Origin: Flavobacterium araucananum | GTDB taxonomy: Bacteria > Bacteroidota > Bacteroidia > Flavobacteriales > Flavobacteriaceae | NCBI RefSeq assembly: GCF_002222055.1 | Contig: NZ_MUGS01000071.1 | Span: 1-42,202, forward strand | Length of the DNA: 42,202 bases | Direction of reading: 5' to 3' | Part shown: positions 7,007 to 14,954 of the stretch, in pieces | How the letters are laid out: each line of letters begins with the position of its first letter | How positions within the stretch are numbered: the first letter of the stretch is position 1 | Notes under the pieces: model-generated | Told to the model about the DNA's origin: nothing | Seen by the model: only the letters and a program-made list of their open reading frames with translations | Databases searched by the model: none | Program-made: the position numbers and the translations under genes

Positions 7007-8344
7007 GTGAAAATAAAGCATCAACTGGCTATTTTTAATGCGCTAACGCGATTGTTGGTGATTTTGGTTTTATGGCTGATGCTGCCTATTTTGGTCGAAA
7101 ATGTAGTTTATGGACACATAAATAATGGACTGCTGGAAAAAAAGAAGAAATTCATTGATCATTTAGACCGAAATGAAATTAATGATTTTATCGAAAATTC
7201 AGATGATTCGACAGAAACATATTCGCAATTTTCTACCCTGCACAGTGAGTTTTTGGTACTTTCGAAATCTCCGGTTAAAAAAAATCAAAAGAAAGATATT
7301 TTTACCAATGAATATCGCATTATCGAGGGCGAAGAAAATGAATACAGAATCCTGCAATATCATTTTACATTCGATAATCAGGGCTATCAGCTAGAAATAG
7401 GAAGTAGTCTTGGAGAAGTTAGGGACCTTACCTTTATCATTAAGTTTTTTATCATAATTGTTTTTGTGGTTATCCTGTTGATTACATTTTTGGCAGATAC
7501 TTTTTATATCGAATATTTGCTCAAGCCTTTCTATAAAATTATCGATACAAAAATAAGGCGGGTCAATGAGCCGGAAGCTTTTGATCATACACCAATAAAG
7601 GCGAGGTCAAGAGATTTCAGGGAACTTGATTTTGTTTTAAACCAAATGATGGATCGTATTGCGGAACTTTTTAAAAAAGAGAAACAGTTTATTTCGAATG
7701 TGTCGCACGAATTGCTTACGCCAATTGCTTTGCTAAAAAACAAGTTCGAAAATTTGCTGCAAAATGATTCTCTGGATGATAATGCTTTTGATAAAATTGC
7801 AGGTTCGCTAAGAACCTTAGATATGCTAAAAAAAATAATCAATAATCTATTGTTGATTTCCAGAATAGAAAACAATCAGTACGAAGCAAATGAAGACATA
7901 AATTTTCATGAGATTATTACAGATCTGCAAGAGGATTTGCAGGACAGAATAGAGGATAGGGAAATTGAGTTTTTGAATAAAATGCAGCACAATTTTAGTT
8001 TTACGGGAAATAAAACGCTCATTCATATCCTGATTTATAACCTGGTTACAAATGCCATAAAATACAATAAGCCAAAAGGGAGTATTGTTGTCGAAGATGG
8101 TTTTCTGGAGCACAACTATTTTATTTCGATAACTGATTCCGGTATTGGTATGAATATTTTTCAAATCGAGAATATATTCAAGAGGTTTGCCAGAATTAGT
8201 TCAGATCAGGATGGTCAGGGATTAGGTCTTGCTATTGCTGATAGTATTGCCTCTTTTCATCATATCGAAATAAAAGTTACGTCTGAGATAAATGTGGGTA
8301 CAGCCTTTCTATTGTTGTTTCCGGAGGCTCTAAAACCCAATTAA
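7007..8344 (+). CDS. Sensor histidine kinase paired with the response regulator
   Basis: A 445-residue inner-membrane kinase using a GTG start at 7007, 10 nt after the regulator. It has a membrane segment at about 13-35, a periplasmic sensor region of about 105 residues, and a second membrane segment at about 143-165. A linker leads to the HisKA domain with His234 in SNVSHELLTPIALLKN. The ATPase domain has the N box NLVTNAIKYN (345-354), G1 DSGIGM (377-382) and G2 GQGLGLA (403-409). The H box has Leu where most kinases have Arg (HELLTP rather than HELRTP); this variant is seen in Bacteroidota. The periplasmic region has no recognised sensor fold, so the signal is unknown. Context suggests it monitors an envelope condition met by the flanking small basic proteins. 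Confidence 0.93.
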   Translation: MKIKHQLAIFNALTRLLVILVLWLMLPILVENVVYGHINNGLLEKKKKFIDHLDRNEINDFIENSDDSTETYSQFSTLHSEFLVLSKSPVKKNQKKDIFTNEYRIIEGEENEYRILQYHFTFDNQGYQLEIGSSLGEVRDLTFIIKFFIIIVFVVILLITFLADTFYIEYLLKPFYKIIDTKIRRVNEPEAFDHTPIKARSRDFRELDFVLNQMMDRIAELFKKEKQFISNVSHELLTPIALLKNKFENLLQNDSLDDNAFDKIAGSLRTLDMLKKIINNLLLISRIENNQYEANEDINFHEIITDLQEDLQDRIEDREIEFLNKMQHNFSFTGNKTLIHILIYNLVTNAIKYNKPKGSIVVEDGFLEHNYFISITDSGIGMNIFQIENIFKRFARISSDQDGQGLGLAIADSIASFHHIEIKVTSEINVGTAFLLLFPEALKPN

Positions 8345-8368
8345 AAGTTAATTTTTTCAGGGCACTAT

Positions 8369-8406
8369 AATCTTCATTTAATCTTCATTTAACAAGTATA
8401 TCTTTG
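8369..8406 (+). promoter_or_regulatory. Direct-repeat operator and promoter of small-protein cassette B
   Basis: CTTCAT repeats at 8372-8377 and 8383-8388 are 11 bp apart (CTTCATTTAATCTTCAT), followed 10 bp later by the -7 element TATCTTTG (8399-8406). Repeat identity, period and distance to the -7 element match the site at 5572-5609. Flanking matches (TTAAC versus ATTAC after the second repeat) extend the similarity beyond the core. Confidence 0.75.
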
Positions 8407-8450
8407 AGGTATAATAAATGAAAATAATAATAATCATAAAACTACAAATC

Positions 8451-8639
8451 ATGAAAAAATTAGTAATGTTAGCAGTAGCTATCTTAGGAACAACTGCAAT
8501 GGTAAGCGCTCAAACAACTCCAGCTCAAACAACTCCTGTAAAAGAAGCAAAAGCTCCTAAAAAAGACAAAAAAGCAGACAAAAAAGCTAAAAAAGCAGAG
8601 GCGAAAGCAGAAGCTGCAAAACCAGAAGCTAAAAAATAA
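8451..8639 (+). CDS. Small secreted Lys/Ala-rich protein, paralogue 3
   Basis: A 62-residue precursor: signal peptide MKKLVMLAVAILGTTAMVSA, then a basic tail beginning QTTPAQTTPVKEAKAPKKD and ending in KKAKKAEAKAEAAKPEAKK. An in-frame ATG at 8418 is rejected because alignment with the two paralogues places the start at 8451. In addition, the sequence before each of paralogues 1 and 3 is the same (AAATC-ATG). The mature part is almost entirely Lys, Ala, Glu, Pro and Thr and is probably disordered. It has its own copy of the cassette operator and terminator. It lies just downstream of the histidine kinase, but its own promoter suggests separate control. Function unknown; an Asr-like envelope-protective role is a hypothesis. 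Confidence 0.82.
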   Translation: MKKLVMLAVAILGTTAMVSAQTTPAQTTPVKEAKAPKKDKKADKKAKKAEAKAEAAKPEAKK

Positions 8640-8706
8640 AACGACATAGGTTTGCAAATGTAAACCGTGTTGTGGATTATAAAGGTTTTAAAAAATTTGG
8701 TAGAGA

Positions 8707-8737
8707 AAAAGCTGGTAGAGAAATCTATCAGCTTTTT
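8707..8737 (+). terminator. Terminator of cassette B with GAAA tetraloop
   Basis: The stem AAAAGCTGGTAGA/TCTATCAGCTTTT closes on GAAA (8720-8723) and runs into Ts. It is the counterpart of the hairpin at 6191-6222, with a compensatory A-T to G-C change near the loop. Confidence 0.82.
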
Positions 8738-8817
8738 GTTATTATTTGAGTTAAAATTTTGATAATAAAAAGCGATACAATTTTCATTCTTTGTTACTTT
8801 GCTTAAAACTATAAATA

Positions 8818-10053
8818 ATGATCTTACGTTTTGTAATTCTATGTGCTCTTTTTTTATTTATTGAGTTCTATTCTTATCAAGCCATTCGTACTTTAATCAA
8901 ATTAAGATGGGTCTTGGTAAGTTATCAGATTATAAGTGTACTACTTTTAATCTTTATCATTTACTCTATCACACAGTTTGATCGTTCTATAGGACAAACC
9001 AAACAAACCATGTTTACAATGGGTTTGATGTTATTGGTTTATGTTCCAAAAATTGTAATTACACTGATTTTATTGGGTGAAGATATCTTTAGACTGGGAG
9101 CCGGAATCTTAAATTATTTCATGTACAATGCGTCTCGCGGGGAAATAATGCCAGATAGACGAAAGTTTATAAGTCAAATTGCTTTGGGCTTGGCGGCTGT
9201 GCCTTTTTTATCATTGATTTATGGAATTTTTGAAGGAAAATATAATTTTAAAGTAATTAAACAAACTGTGTTTTTTCCGGATTTGCCAGATGCTTTTGAT
9301 GGTTTCAGAATTACGCAGATTTCAGATGTTCATAGCGGAAGCTTTGATAATCCCGAGAAAATAAATTATGCAATTGATTTAATTAATCAACAAGAAGCAG
9401 ACATGATTTTGTTTACAGGAGATATTGTAAATACTCATGCCAAAGAAATGTATCCGTGGTTAGAGACTTTTAAGAGAATAAAAGATTATAAATATGGAAA
9501 ATTCTCAGTTTTAGGAAACCATGATTATGGCGAATATGTTACCTGGCCTTCTGAAAAAGAAAAAGACGAAAATTTTCAGGCAATTAAAAATCTTTATGGA
9601 CAAATAGGATTTGAATTATTGCTCAACGAACATACATACATTCAAAAAGGTGATGATAAAATTGCGCTTATTGGAGTAGAGAATTGGGGACAGAATTTTA
9701 AAAAAGCAGGAGATTTAAATAAAGCCTCTCAAAATGTGCATCAGGACGATTTTAAAGTCTTAATGAGCCATGATCCTAGTCATTGGGAGTATGAGATTAA
9801 AAACCATCCTAAAAACTTTCATTTAACGTTGTCCGGTCATACACATGGTATGCAATTTGGGATCGAAATACCGGGATATTTTAAATGGAGTCTGGCACAA
9901 TATATTTACAAACAATGGGCGGGATTATACGAAAATGTTGGCCGATACGTTTATGTAAATCGCGGATTTGGTTTTCACGCCTATCCGGGACGAGTGGGTA
10001 TTATGCCCGAAATAACAGTGATTGAACTAAAAAAAGGGAACAATGTGGCTTAA
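8818..10053 (+). CDS. Membrane-anchored metallophosphoesterase (YkuE/YaeI-like)
   Basis: A 411-residue protein. The first 100 residues hold about three hydrophobic segments. A further segment follows a twin-arginine-like motif, DRRKFISQIALGLAAVPF (about 113-130). The catalytic calcineurin-like domain starts near 155 and has the metal-binding motifs QISDVHSG (about 170), FTGDIVN (200), VLGNHD (232), an MSHDPSH stretch and LSGHTHGMQ (338). These predict a binuclear-metal phosphoesterase facing the periplasm. Relatives include YkuE- and YaeI-type lipid phosphodiesterases, but the substrate cannot be told from sequence. A weak promoter-like TACTTTG lies at 8795-8801. It appears to be a single-gene unit. 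Confidence 0.88.
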   Translation: MILRFVILCALFLFIEFYSYQAIRTLIKLRWVLVSYQIISVLLLIFIIYSITQFDRSIGQTKQTMFTMGLMLLVYVPKIVITLILLGEDIFRLGAGILNYFMYNASRGEIMPDRRKFISQIALGLAAVPFLSLIYGIFEGKYNFKVIKQTVFFPDLPDAFDGFRITQISDVHSGSFDNPEKINYAIDLINQQEADMILFTGDIVNTHAKEMYPWLETFKRIKDYKYGKFSVLGNHDYGEYVTWPSEKEKDENFQAIKNLYGQIGFELLLNEHTYIQKGDDKIALIGVENWGQNFKKAGDLNKASQNVHQDDFKVLMSHDPSHWEYEIKNHPKNFHLTLSGHTHGMQFGIEIPGYFKWSLAQYIYKQWAGLYENVGRYVYVNRGFGFHAYPGRVGIMPEITVIELKKGNNVA

Positions 10054-10067
10054 TTCGTTAAAAATGC

Positions 10068-10075
10068 TACATTTG
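10068..10075 (+). promoter_or_regulatory. -7 element for the thioredoxin-fold gene
   Basis: TACATTTG matches TAnnTTTG exactly and lies about 50 nt upstream of the ATG at 10128, in the gap after the metallophosphoesterase. No clear -33 TTG is visible. Confidence 0.45.
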
Positions 10076-10127
10076 TATATAATTATCTCTTTTTAACAGA
10101 TTAAAAAAGAATTAAATTTTTGGTTTT

Positions 10128-10430
10128 ATGTCAAAATTTGGAGAACTTATAAATGCTCAGGTTCCGGTGTTAATTGATTTTTACACAGATTGGAACGAAT
10201 CATCTGTATCGATGCATCCTGTTATTAAGGATGTTGCAGCTGCACTAGGCGATAAAGCCAAAGTGATTAAAATCGATGTGGATAAAAATCAGGAATTAGC
10301 AGAAGCATTACGTATTAAAGGACTTCCTACTTTAATGATTTACAAAGAAGGTCAAATGATCTGGAGACAGTCAGGAGAACTTGATGCAAATACAATTATC
10401 GGAATTGTCCAGGAACAATTCAGTTTATAA
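10128..10430 (+). CDS. Thioredoxin-fold protein lacking active-site cysteines
   Basis: A 100-residue protein, the length of a single thioredoxin domain. The fold is clear: VLIDFYTDW, then a helix, KVIKIDVDKN, the cis-proline loop IKGLPTLMIYKEG, and a final helix. Where thioredoxins have W-C-G-P-C, this protein has W-N-E-S-S (residues 22-26), and there is no cysteine anywhere. It cannot act as a disulfide reductase through the usual chemistry. It is more likely a protein-binding or chaperone-like adaptor, as known for other redox-inactive thioredoxin-fold proteins. It is complete and looks maintained rather than decaying. It has its own -7 element and is convergent with the deacetylase gene. 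Confidence 0.88.
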   Translation: MSKFGELINAQVPVLIDFYTDWNESSVSMHPVIKDVAAALGDKAKVIKIDVDKNQELAEALRIKGLPTLMIYKEGQMIWRQSGELDANTIIGIVQEQFSL

Positions 10431-10459
10431 AAATAACTACTTCTTTTTTTTGCTATCGT

Positions 10460-11095
10460 TTAGTGAATAATATCAAATGTATATCCGTTTTCCTTTAAAA
10501 AATGTAACGTTTTAGGTAACGCAAATTTTAAATTAGGCGAAGCTTTTATGCTGTCATGAAATACAATTACACTTCCTGATTTTACATTTTTAGTAACGTT
10601 TTCAAGGCATTTTTCAGGCGTAATGCTCTGATCAAAATCAGCGCTTAAAACATCCCACATAATAATTTTGTACCCTAGTTTTCTCAGAATTTTGGACTGT
10701 GCTTTTTTTATTTTCCCGTAAGGCGGGCGAAATATAAGGTTGCATGTTTTTTCTTCTTCTAAAACAGCAGCGCAGTTTTTTACATTTTCTATGTAGTCGT
10801 TATTGCTGCTTTTCCAGCCATTAATGTGATTCATCGTGTGGTTTCCGATAGAGTGACCCTCGGTAATTAGTTTTTCGAATAAAGCTAAATTGGCTTTTAT
10901 GTTTTTCCCAATACAGAAGAAAGTAGCTTTTGCGTCAAACTTTTTTAACTCAGATAAGACCCAATCTGTAATCTCCGGGGTTGGGCCATCATCAAACGTG
11001 AGGTATATTTTCTTTTCATTGTTTGGAATGTCCCAACAATATTTAGAAAACACCGTTTTTATGAATGAATTAGTTTTTACCCAATAAAAGCTCAT
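10460..11095 (-). CDS. Polysaccharide deacetylase family protein (NodB domain)
   Basis: A 211-residue single-domain carbohydrate esterase family 4 protein. Motif 1 is TFDDGP (about 32), with the catalytic-base and metal Asp pair. Motif 2 is HTMNH (about 85), giving the two metal-binding His. Motif 3 is FRPPYG, motif 4 is WDVLSADFD and motif 5 is VIVFHDS. All expected metal and catalytic positions are present, so it should be an active N- or O-deacetylase of a cell-wall or surface polysaccharide. No signal peptide is visible at the N-terminus (MSFYWVKTNSFIKTVF), which makes the location uncertain. It is convergent with the thioredoxin-fold gene. Substrate is not determinable. Confidence 0.9.
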   Translation of the reverse strand: MSFYWVKTNSFIKTVFSKYCWDIPNNEKKIYLTFDDGPTPEITDWVLSELKKFDAKATFFCIGKNIKANLALFEKLITEGHSIGNHTMNHINGWKSSNNDYIENVKNCAAVLEEEKTCNLIFRPPYGKIKKAQSKILRKLGYKIIMWDVLSADFDQSITPEKCLENVTKNVKSGSVIVFHDSIKASPNLKFALPKTLHFLKENGYTFDIIH

Positions 11096-11123
11096 CTTAA
11101 ATTGATTTACAGATATGTAAAAT

Positions 11124-11167
11124 TAAAAAATGCAGCGCTATTTATCAAATAGTGCTGCATTTTTTTA
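11124..11167 (-). terminator. Terminator of the DUF2723 gene
   Basis: A long stem ATGCAGCGCTATTT/AAATAGTGCTGCAT (one G-T pair, ATC loop) is flanked by A6 and T7. It is effective on the minus strand after the gene ending at 11188 and could work in both directions. Confidence 0.9.
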
Positions 11168-11187
11168 ATTGCTATGTTTTTCGTATA

Positions 11188-14100
11188 TTATTCTTTTTCT
11201 CTTCCAAAACGTTCAAACACATTTACATAAGTATTAAATGTTGTTTTGTGTTTTTCGTAGAAAGCAAGATCTTTATGGGTTTTCATAACTTGCAATAAGC
11301 TTCTGTAGCGTTCAATGTCAGTAATGATATCAATAGCTAAGTCAGTTTGATCGCCTGGTGTTAAGGTCGCATAATAATTTAGGTCTTCTTTATATTTCTG
11401 AACTAATTTGTTTAGCAAATCCTGTGCTTTTGCAGTTTCTCCAACTTTATAATATCCTCCGGCAAATGGCTCTACCAAAGAGTAATATCCAAATTTGTCT
11501 AAAGGCATTTTTGTCATCGCTAAGTTAATAACGTTTTTAGCTTTATCAATTTTGCCTTCTGCGATAAGTTGGTCCATTAAACGCGATAAATTGGTACGGT
11601 AGGTTATGCTGTTTCTTCTGGTTTCAGGATCATGATAAATTTTATCACTATCACTATTGCCCCAGTCCCATTTCATTACAATGTCATACATTTTATCGGC
11701 ATCAATTTGTCCCATATCCATTGGTCCGCCATCTTTAGAAGGCGTGTTTTTTACAGGTACTAATTTGTAAACCATTCCGTCTAATTGCAAATAATCTTTT
11801 AGCCATAAGTAATCCTCATCGTCAAAAGCACCTCCGCTAAAATAAATTGGTCTTTTCCAATTGTTGTTAGCAAGAATATCCAGCATCATTAAGCGATTTT
11901 TATACAAAGCGCTTCCTTTGATGTCGATATCCATATACGGTACGATAGAATTGTTGTATTTAGCATTAACAACCTTGTTTTTTATAATTAGAGCTTTGTC
12001 AACATTCAGTCTGATTTTATTAGTTGGATAAAAGTGAATCGTTTGTCCGTTTTGTAAACCTACAGTCGATTTTGGATTTTTAATAAAATCAATGAAATCG
12101 TTGATGTTCCAGCGCGTTTCAATTTTTTGAATATAAGCTACATAATCCAGTTTATCACCCACATATTGATCATGTGTAAAAGATATGGGTAGAGGATCAG
12201 ACTCATAAGCTTTTGCTTTCATCTGATCAATATACCAATCCGTCATGAACAAGCTCGTATTTACGATCTTAACATCGGTCCTGATGTGTTCAATTTCTTG
12301 TGCATACCATAACGGGAATGTATCATTGTCTCCAATAGTAAATAAAATAGCATTTTTATCGCAAGAATTTAAATAAGCTTTGGCCATTGCAACCGCAGTA
12401 TATTTTCCTGATCTGTCATGATCGTCCCAGTTTTGAGAAGCCATTAAAACGGGAGCGGCTAATAAACCTGCTGCAATAATAACCGGACCGGCAATTTTAG
12501 GGGCGATATATTTCTGGATGCTTTCATAGAGCGAATAAACTCCAAATCCTATCCAGATTGCAAACACATAAAAGGATCCTACAAGAGCATAATCTCTTTC
12601 TCGAGGTTCAAAAGGTCTCTCGTTTAAGTATATTTTTAAGGCAATTCCGGTGAATAAAAATAATGCCAAAAGCACATAAAAGCTTTTAAGGTCTTTATTG
12701 GCGTGATACATTAACCCAATAAGTCCTAAGATAAAAGGCAAGAAAAAGTAAACATTTCTTCCTTTGTTGTTTAAAACATCTGTTGGCAGATTATCTTGAG
12801 AGCCCAGGTGTAGCGAGTCAAGAGCTTTGATTCCGCTAATCCAGTTTCCGTCCAGGTTATCATATTTTCCCTGAACATCACTTTGGCGTCCAACAAAATT
12901 CCACATTAAATATCTCCAGTACATATATCCAAATTGGTATTCGAACATAAAACTGAAATTGTCTACTGCTGATGGTTTTTCGATAATTAAATAATCGCCA
13001 TAGCTTTTTAAGAATTTAACGTAGCCTTCATTATCAATTTGTTTTTGAGAATAGGCTTTTCTAAACTCAGAAACCGTTTTTTCGACTTCATTTCGCAATT
13101 GAGCAGTGGCTTTATTGTATTCTTCTTCGCTTAACTGACTGGCATCAATACCATATTTTCCTAAATCCTGCTCGTAATCATAATTAGGATTTATCTTAAA
13201 TTTAGGAGGGCTTGTAAAACTGATATAATTTTGAATATGTCCGGTTTCAGTACTCCACATTCTAGGCAAAATCGTTTTTTGATTGTCGTCTGTGTTCTGT
13301 TCCGCGTTTTTAAAATTATTGGTAATGATGTATTTACCTGTTTTATAATCTCGCTCGTAGTTAGGTTTTTTATCTAAATAAGGTGTTTTTGAATCAAGAC
13401 CAGCAAAAACTTCTGTGTATTGTGGGCCGTAAAATAAAGGGTTTACCCCGTATTGCTCACGATTGTAATAAGCTAAAACCTCTGCGGCATCTGATGGTTT
13501 GTTCTCGTTAATGACAGTATTTGCGTTGGCACGAACCGGTAGCATCATCCAGGTAGAGAAACCAATAAAGATAAATAAGATGCAAAGAATGATGGTGTTA
13601 TAGAAAACAAAGCCTTTTTGTTTGGTATATTTTAAACCAAAATAGAAAAAAGCAATTAAAACTAAGGCTACAAACAGGGTTCCTGAGTTAAAAGGTAATC
13701 CAATATTGTTTACCATGAAGACTTCAGTATCTGCAAATGCTTCCATGGTTAATGGTAATAGCAATTTGAAGATGAATAATAAAATACCAATTACGACAAC
13801 ATTCGCAATAAGGAAGTTTTTAATGGTAACTTTTTCATAATGCTTAAAATAGTAAAGAAATCCTATTGAAGGAATGGTTAGTAATGCCATAAAGTGAACT
13901 CCAAACGAAAGTCCTACTACAAGCGAAATAACTAACAACCATTTGTTTCCTTTAGGTTTGTCCATGTCTTGTTCCCAACGCAGGCCAAGCCAGAAAAGCA
14001 AGGCAATTAATAAAGAAGCCATTGCATAAACTTCGGCTTCAACGGCATTAAACCAAAAACTATCAGAGAAAGTGTAGGCAAGAGCTCCTACAAAAGAGCT

Positions 14101-14469
14101 TCCTAATATTACAATTGAATTGTTTTGATTAATTTCTGCAAATCGCTCTATAATTTTTTTCAAAATCATAGATGAAGACCAGAATAAAAACAAAATAGTA
14201 AAAGCACTTGAAAAAACAGACATCATATTAACCATCACGGCTACATGCTGAGCATCTATTGCAAACATCGCAAAAAAGGCTCCCATCATCTGGAATAAAG
14301 GAGCTCCGGGTGGGTGGCCAACTTCTAGTTTAGCTGCTGTGGCAATGTATTCGCCACAATCCCAAAAGCTCATAGTAGGTTCAACAGTTAAGGTGTAAGT
14401 AATTAAAGCGATTGCAAATGCAAACCAACCAATAATTGTATTCCATTTATTGAAATTGAATTGTGCCAT
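11188..14469 (-). CDS. DUF2723 / GT117-type multi-pass membrane protein
   Basis: A 1093-residue protein. The N-terminus (NTIIGWFAFAIALITYTLTV, then EPTMSFWDCGEYIATAAKLE and VGHPPGAPLFQMMG) is the conserved DUF2723 signature, with acidic residues in the first loop like those of protein mannosyltransferases. About a dozen membrane helices occupy roughly 1-330 and 560-690, separated by a large soluble insert. The last 400 or so residues are soluble and end in helical, TPR-like sequence. DUF2723 proteins are placed in glycosyltransferase family 117 and are thought to act as lipid-linked-sugar transferases in the inner membrane, perhaps in Bacteroidota protein O-glycosylation. Both the reaction and this role are inference. 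Single-gene unit with a strong terminator. Confidence 0.9.
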   Translation of the reverse strand: MAQFNFNKWNTIIGWFAFAIALITYTLTVEPTMSFWDCGEYIATAAKLEVGHPPGAPLFQMMGAFFAMFAIDAQHVAVMVNMMSVFSSAFTILFLFWSSSMILKKIIERFAEINQNNSIVILGSSFVGALAYTFSDSFWFNAVEAEVYAMASLLIALLFWLGLRWEQDMDKPKGNKWLLVISLVVGLSFGVHFMALLTIPSIGFLYYFKHYEKVTIKNFLIANVVVIGILLFIFKLLLPLTMEAFADTEVFMVNNIGLPFNSGTLFVALVLIAFFYFGLKYTKQKGFVFYNTIILCILFIFIGFSTWMMLPVRANANTVINENKPSDAAEVLAYYNREQYGVNPLFYGPQYTEVFAGLDSKTPYLDKKPNYERDYKTGKYIITNNFKNAEQNTDDNQKTILPRMWSTETGHIQNYISFTSPPKFKINPNYDYEQDLGKYGIDASQLSEEEYNKATAQLRNEVEKTVSEFRKAYSQKQIDNEGYVKFLKSYGDYLIIEKPSAVDNFSFMFEYQFGYMYWRYLMWNFVGRQSDVQGKYDNLDGNWISGIKALDSLHLGSQDNLPTDVLNNKGRNVYFFLPFILGLIGLMYHANKDLKSFYVLLALFLFTGIALKIYLNERPFEPRERDYALVGSFYVFAIWIGFGVYSLYESIQKYIAPKIAGPVIIAAGLLAAPVLMASQNWDDHDRSGKYTAVAMAKAYLNSCDKNAILFTIGDNDTFPLWYAQEIEHIRTDVKIVNTSLFMTDWYIDQMKAKAYESDPLPISFTHDQYVGDKLDYVAYIQKIETRWNINDFIDFIKNPKSTVGLQNGQTIHFYPTNKIRLNVDKALIIKNKVVNAKYNNSIVPYMDIDIKGSALYKNRLMMLDILANNNWKRPIYFSGGAFDDEDYLWLKDYLQLDGMVYKLVPVKNTPSKDGGPMDMGQIDADKMYDIVMKWDWGNSDSDKIYHDPETRRNSITYRTNLSRLMDQLIAEGKIDKAKNVINLAMTKMPLDKFGYYSLVEPFAGGYYKVGETAKAQDLLNKLVQKYKEDLNYYATLTPGDQTDLAIDIITDIERYRSLLQVMKTHKDLAFYEKHKTTFNTYVNVFERFGREKE

Positions 14470-14661
14470 ATTTAGGTGTTATATTTATGTATGTTTTCTA
14501 TCCTACAAAGAAAATGTTTTTTTGTTTAAAGAGAAGAGCATTAACAAAAAATTCTATAAAAGTATTTATGTAAAGTAATGTCTTGTTTGTGAAATACTTG
14601 CGTAAACGTTACAGGTTTCGAATAGAAAAAATGAAAAAAAAATCATCTTTTTTTATTAAAA

Positions 14662-14694
14662 AGTTTGCGCAAACTAAAAAAAGCTTTAAATTTG
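14662..14694 (+). promoter_or_regulatory. Promoter of tRNA-Gln copy 1, with embedded palindrome
   Basis: A perfect 14-bp palindrome AGTTTGCGCAAACT (14662-14675) carries the -33 TTTG (14664-14667). Nineteen bp later comes the -7 element TAAATTTG (14687-14694). A second palindrome CGCTTAAGCG (14699-14708) lies in the leader before the tRNA. The same layout is repeated 168 bp downstream. Confidence 0.75.
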
Positions 14695-14715
14695 CACTCG
14701 CTTAAGCGCTTTTAC

Positions 14716-14786
14716 TGGTCTATGGTGTAATGGTAACACAACTGTTTTTGGTGCAGTCTTTCAAGGTTCGAGTCCTTGTAGACCAA
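14716..14786 (+). tRNA. tRNA-Gln (anticodon TTG), copy 1
   Basis: A 71-nt cloverleaf. The acceptor stem TGGTCTA/TAGACCA has discriminator A. The D stem is GTGT/ACAC. The anticodon stem ACTGT/GCAGT carries the loop TTTTGGT, giving anticodon TTG (Gln, CAA/CAG). The T arm is CAAGG-TTCGAGT-CCTTG. The 3' CCA is not encoded. It has its own promoter upstream and a terminator directly after. Confidence 0.95.
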
Positions 14787-14820
14787 CAAAAAAGCCTCTC
14801 ATTCGGGAGGCTTTTTTTTT
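14787..14820 (+). terminator. Terminator after tRNA-Gln copy 1
   Basis: The stem GCCTCTC/GGGAGGC (one T-G pair) with an ATTC loop is flanked by an A-run and nine T. Confidence 0.9.
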
Positions 14821-14829
14821 AGATTAAAA

Positions 14830-14862
14830 AGTTTGCGCAAACTAAATTTTTTTTTAAATTTG
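14830..14862 (+). promoter_or_regulatory. Promoter of tRNA-Gln copy 2, with embedded palindrome
   Basis: AGTTTGCGCAAACT (14830-14843) and TAAATTTG (14855-14862) keep the exact spacing of copy 1, although the bases between them have diverged. Confidence 0.75.
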
Positions 14863-14883
14863 CACTCGCTTAAGCGCTTTTAC

Positions 14884-14954
14884 TGGTCTATGGTGTAATG
14901 GTAACACAACTGTTTTTGGTGCAGTCTTTCAAGGTTCGAGTCCTTGTAGACCAA
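14884..14954 (+). tRNA. tRNA-Gln (anticodon TTG), copy 2
   Basis: Identical in sequence to the tRNA at 14716-14786, with the same 71-nt cloverleaf and no encoded CCA. It forms the second unit of a 168-bp tandem duplication that includes promoter and terminator. Confidence 0.95.
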
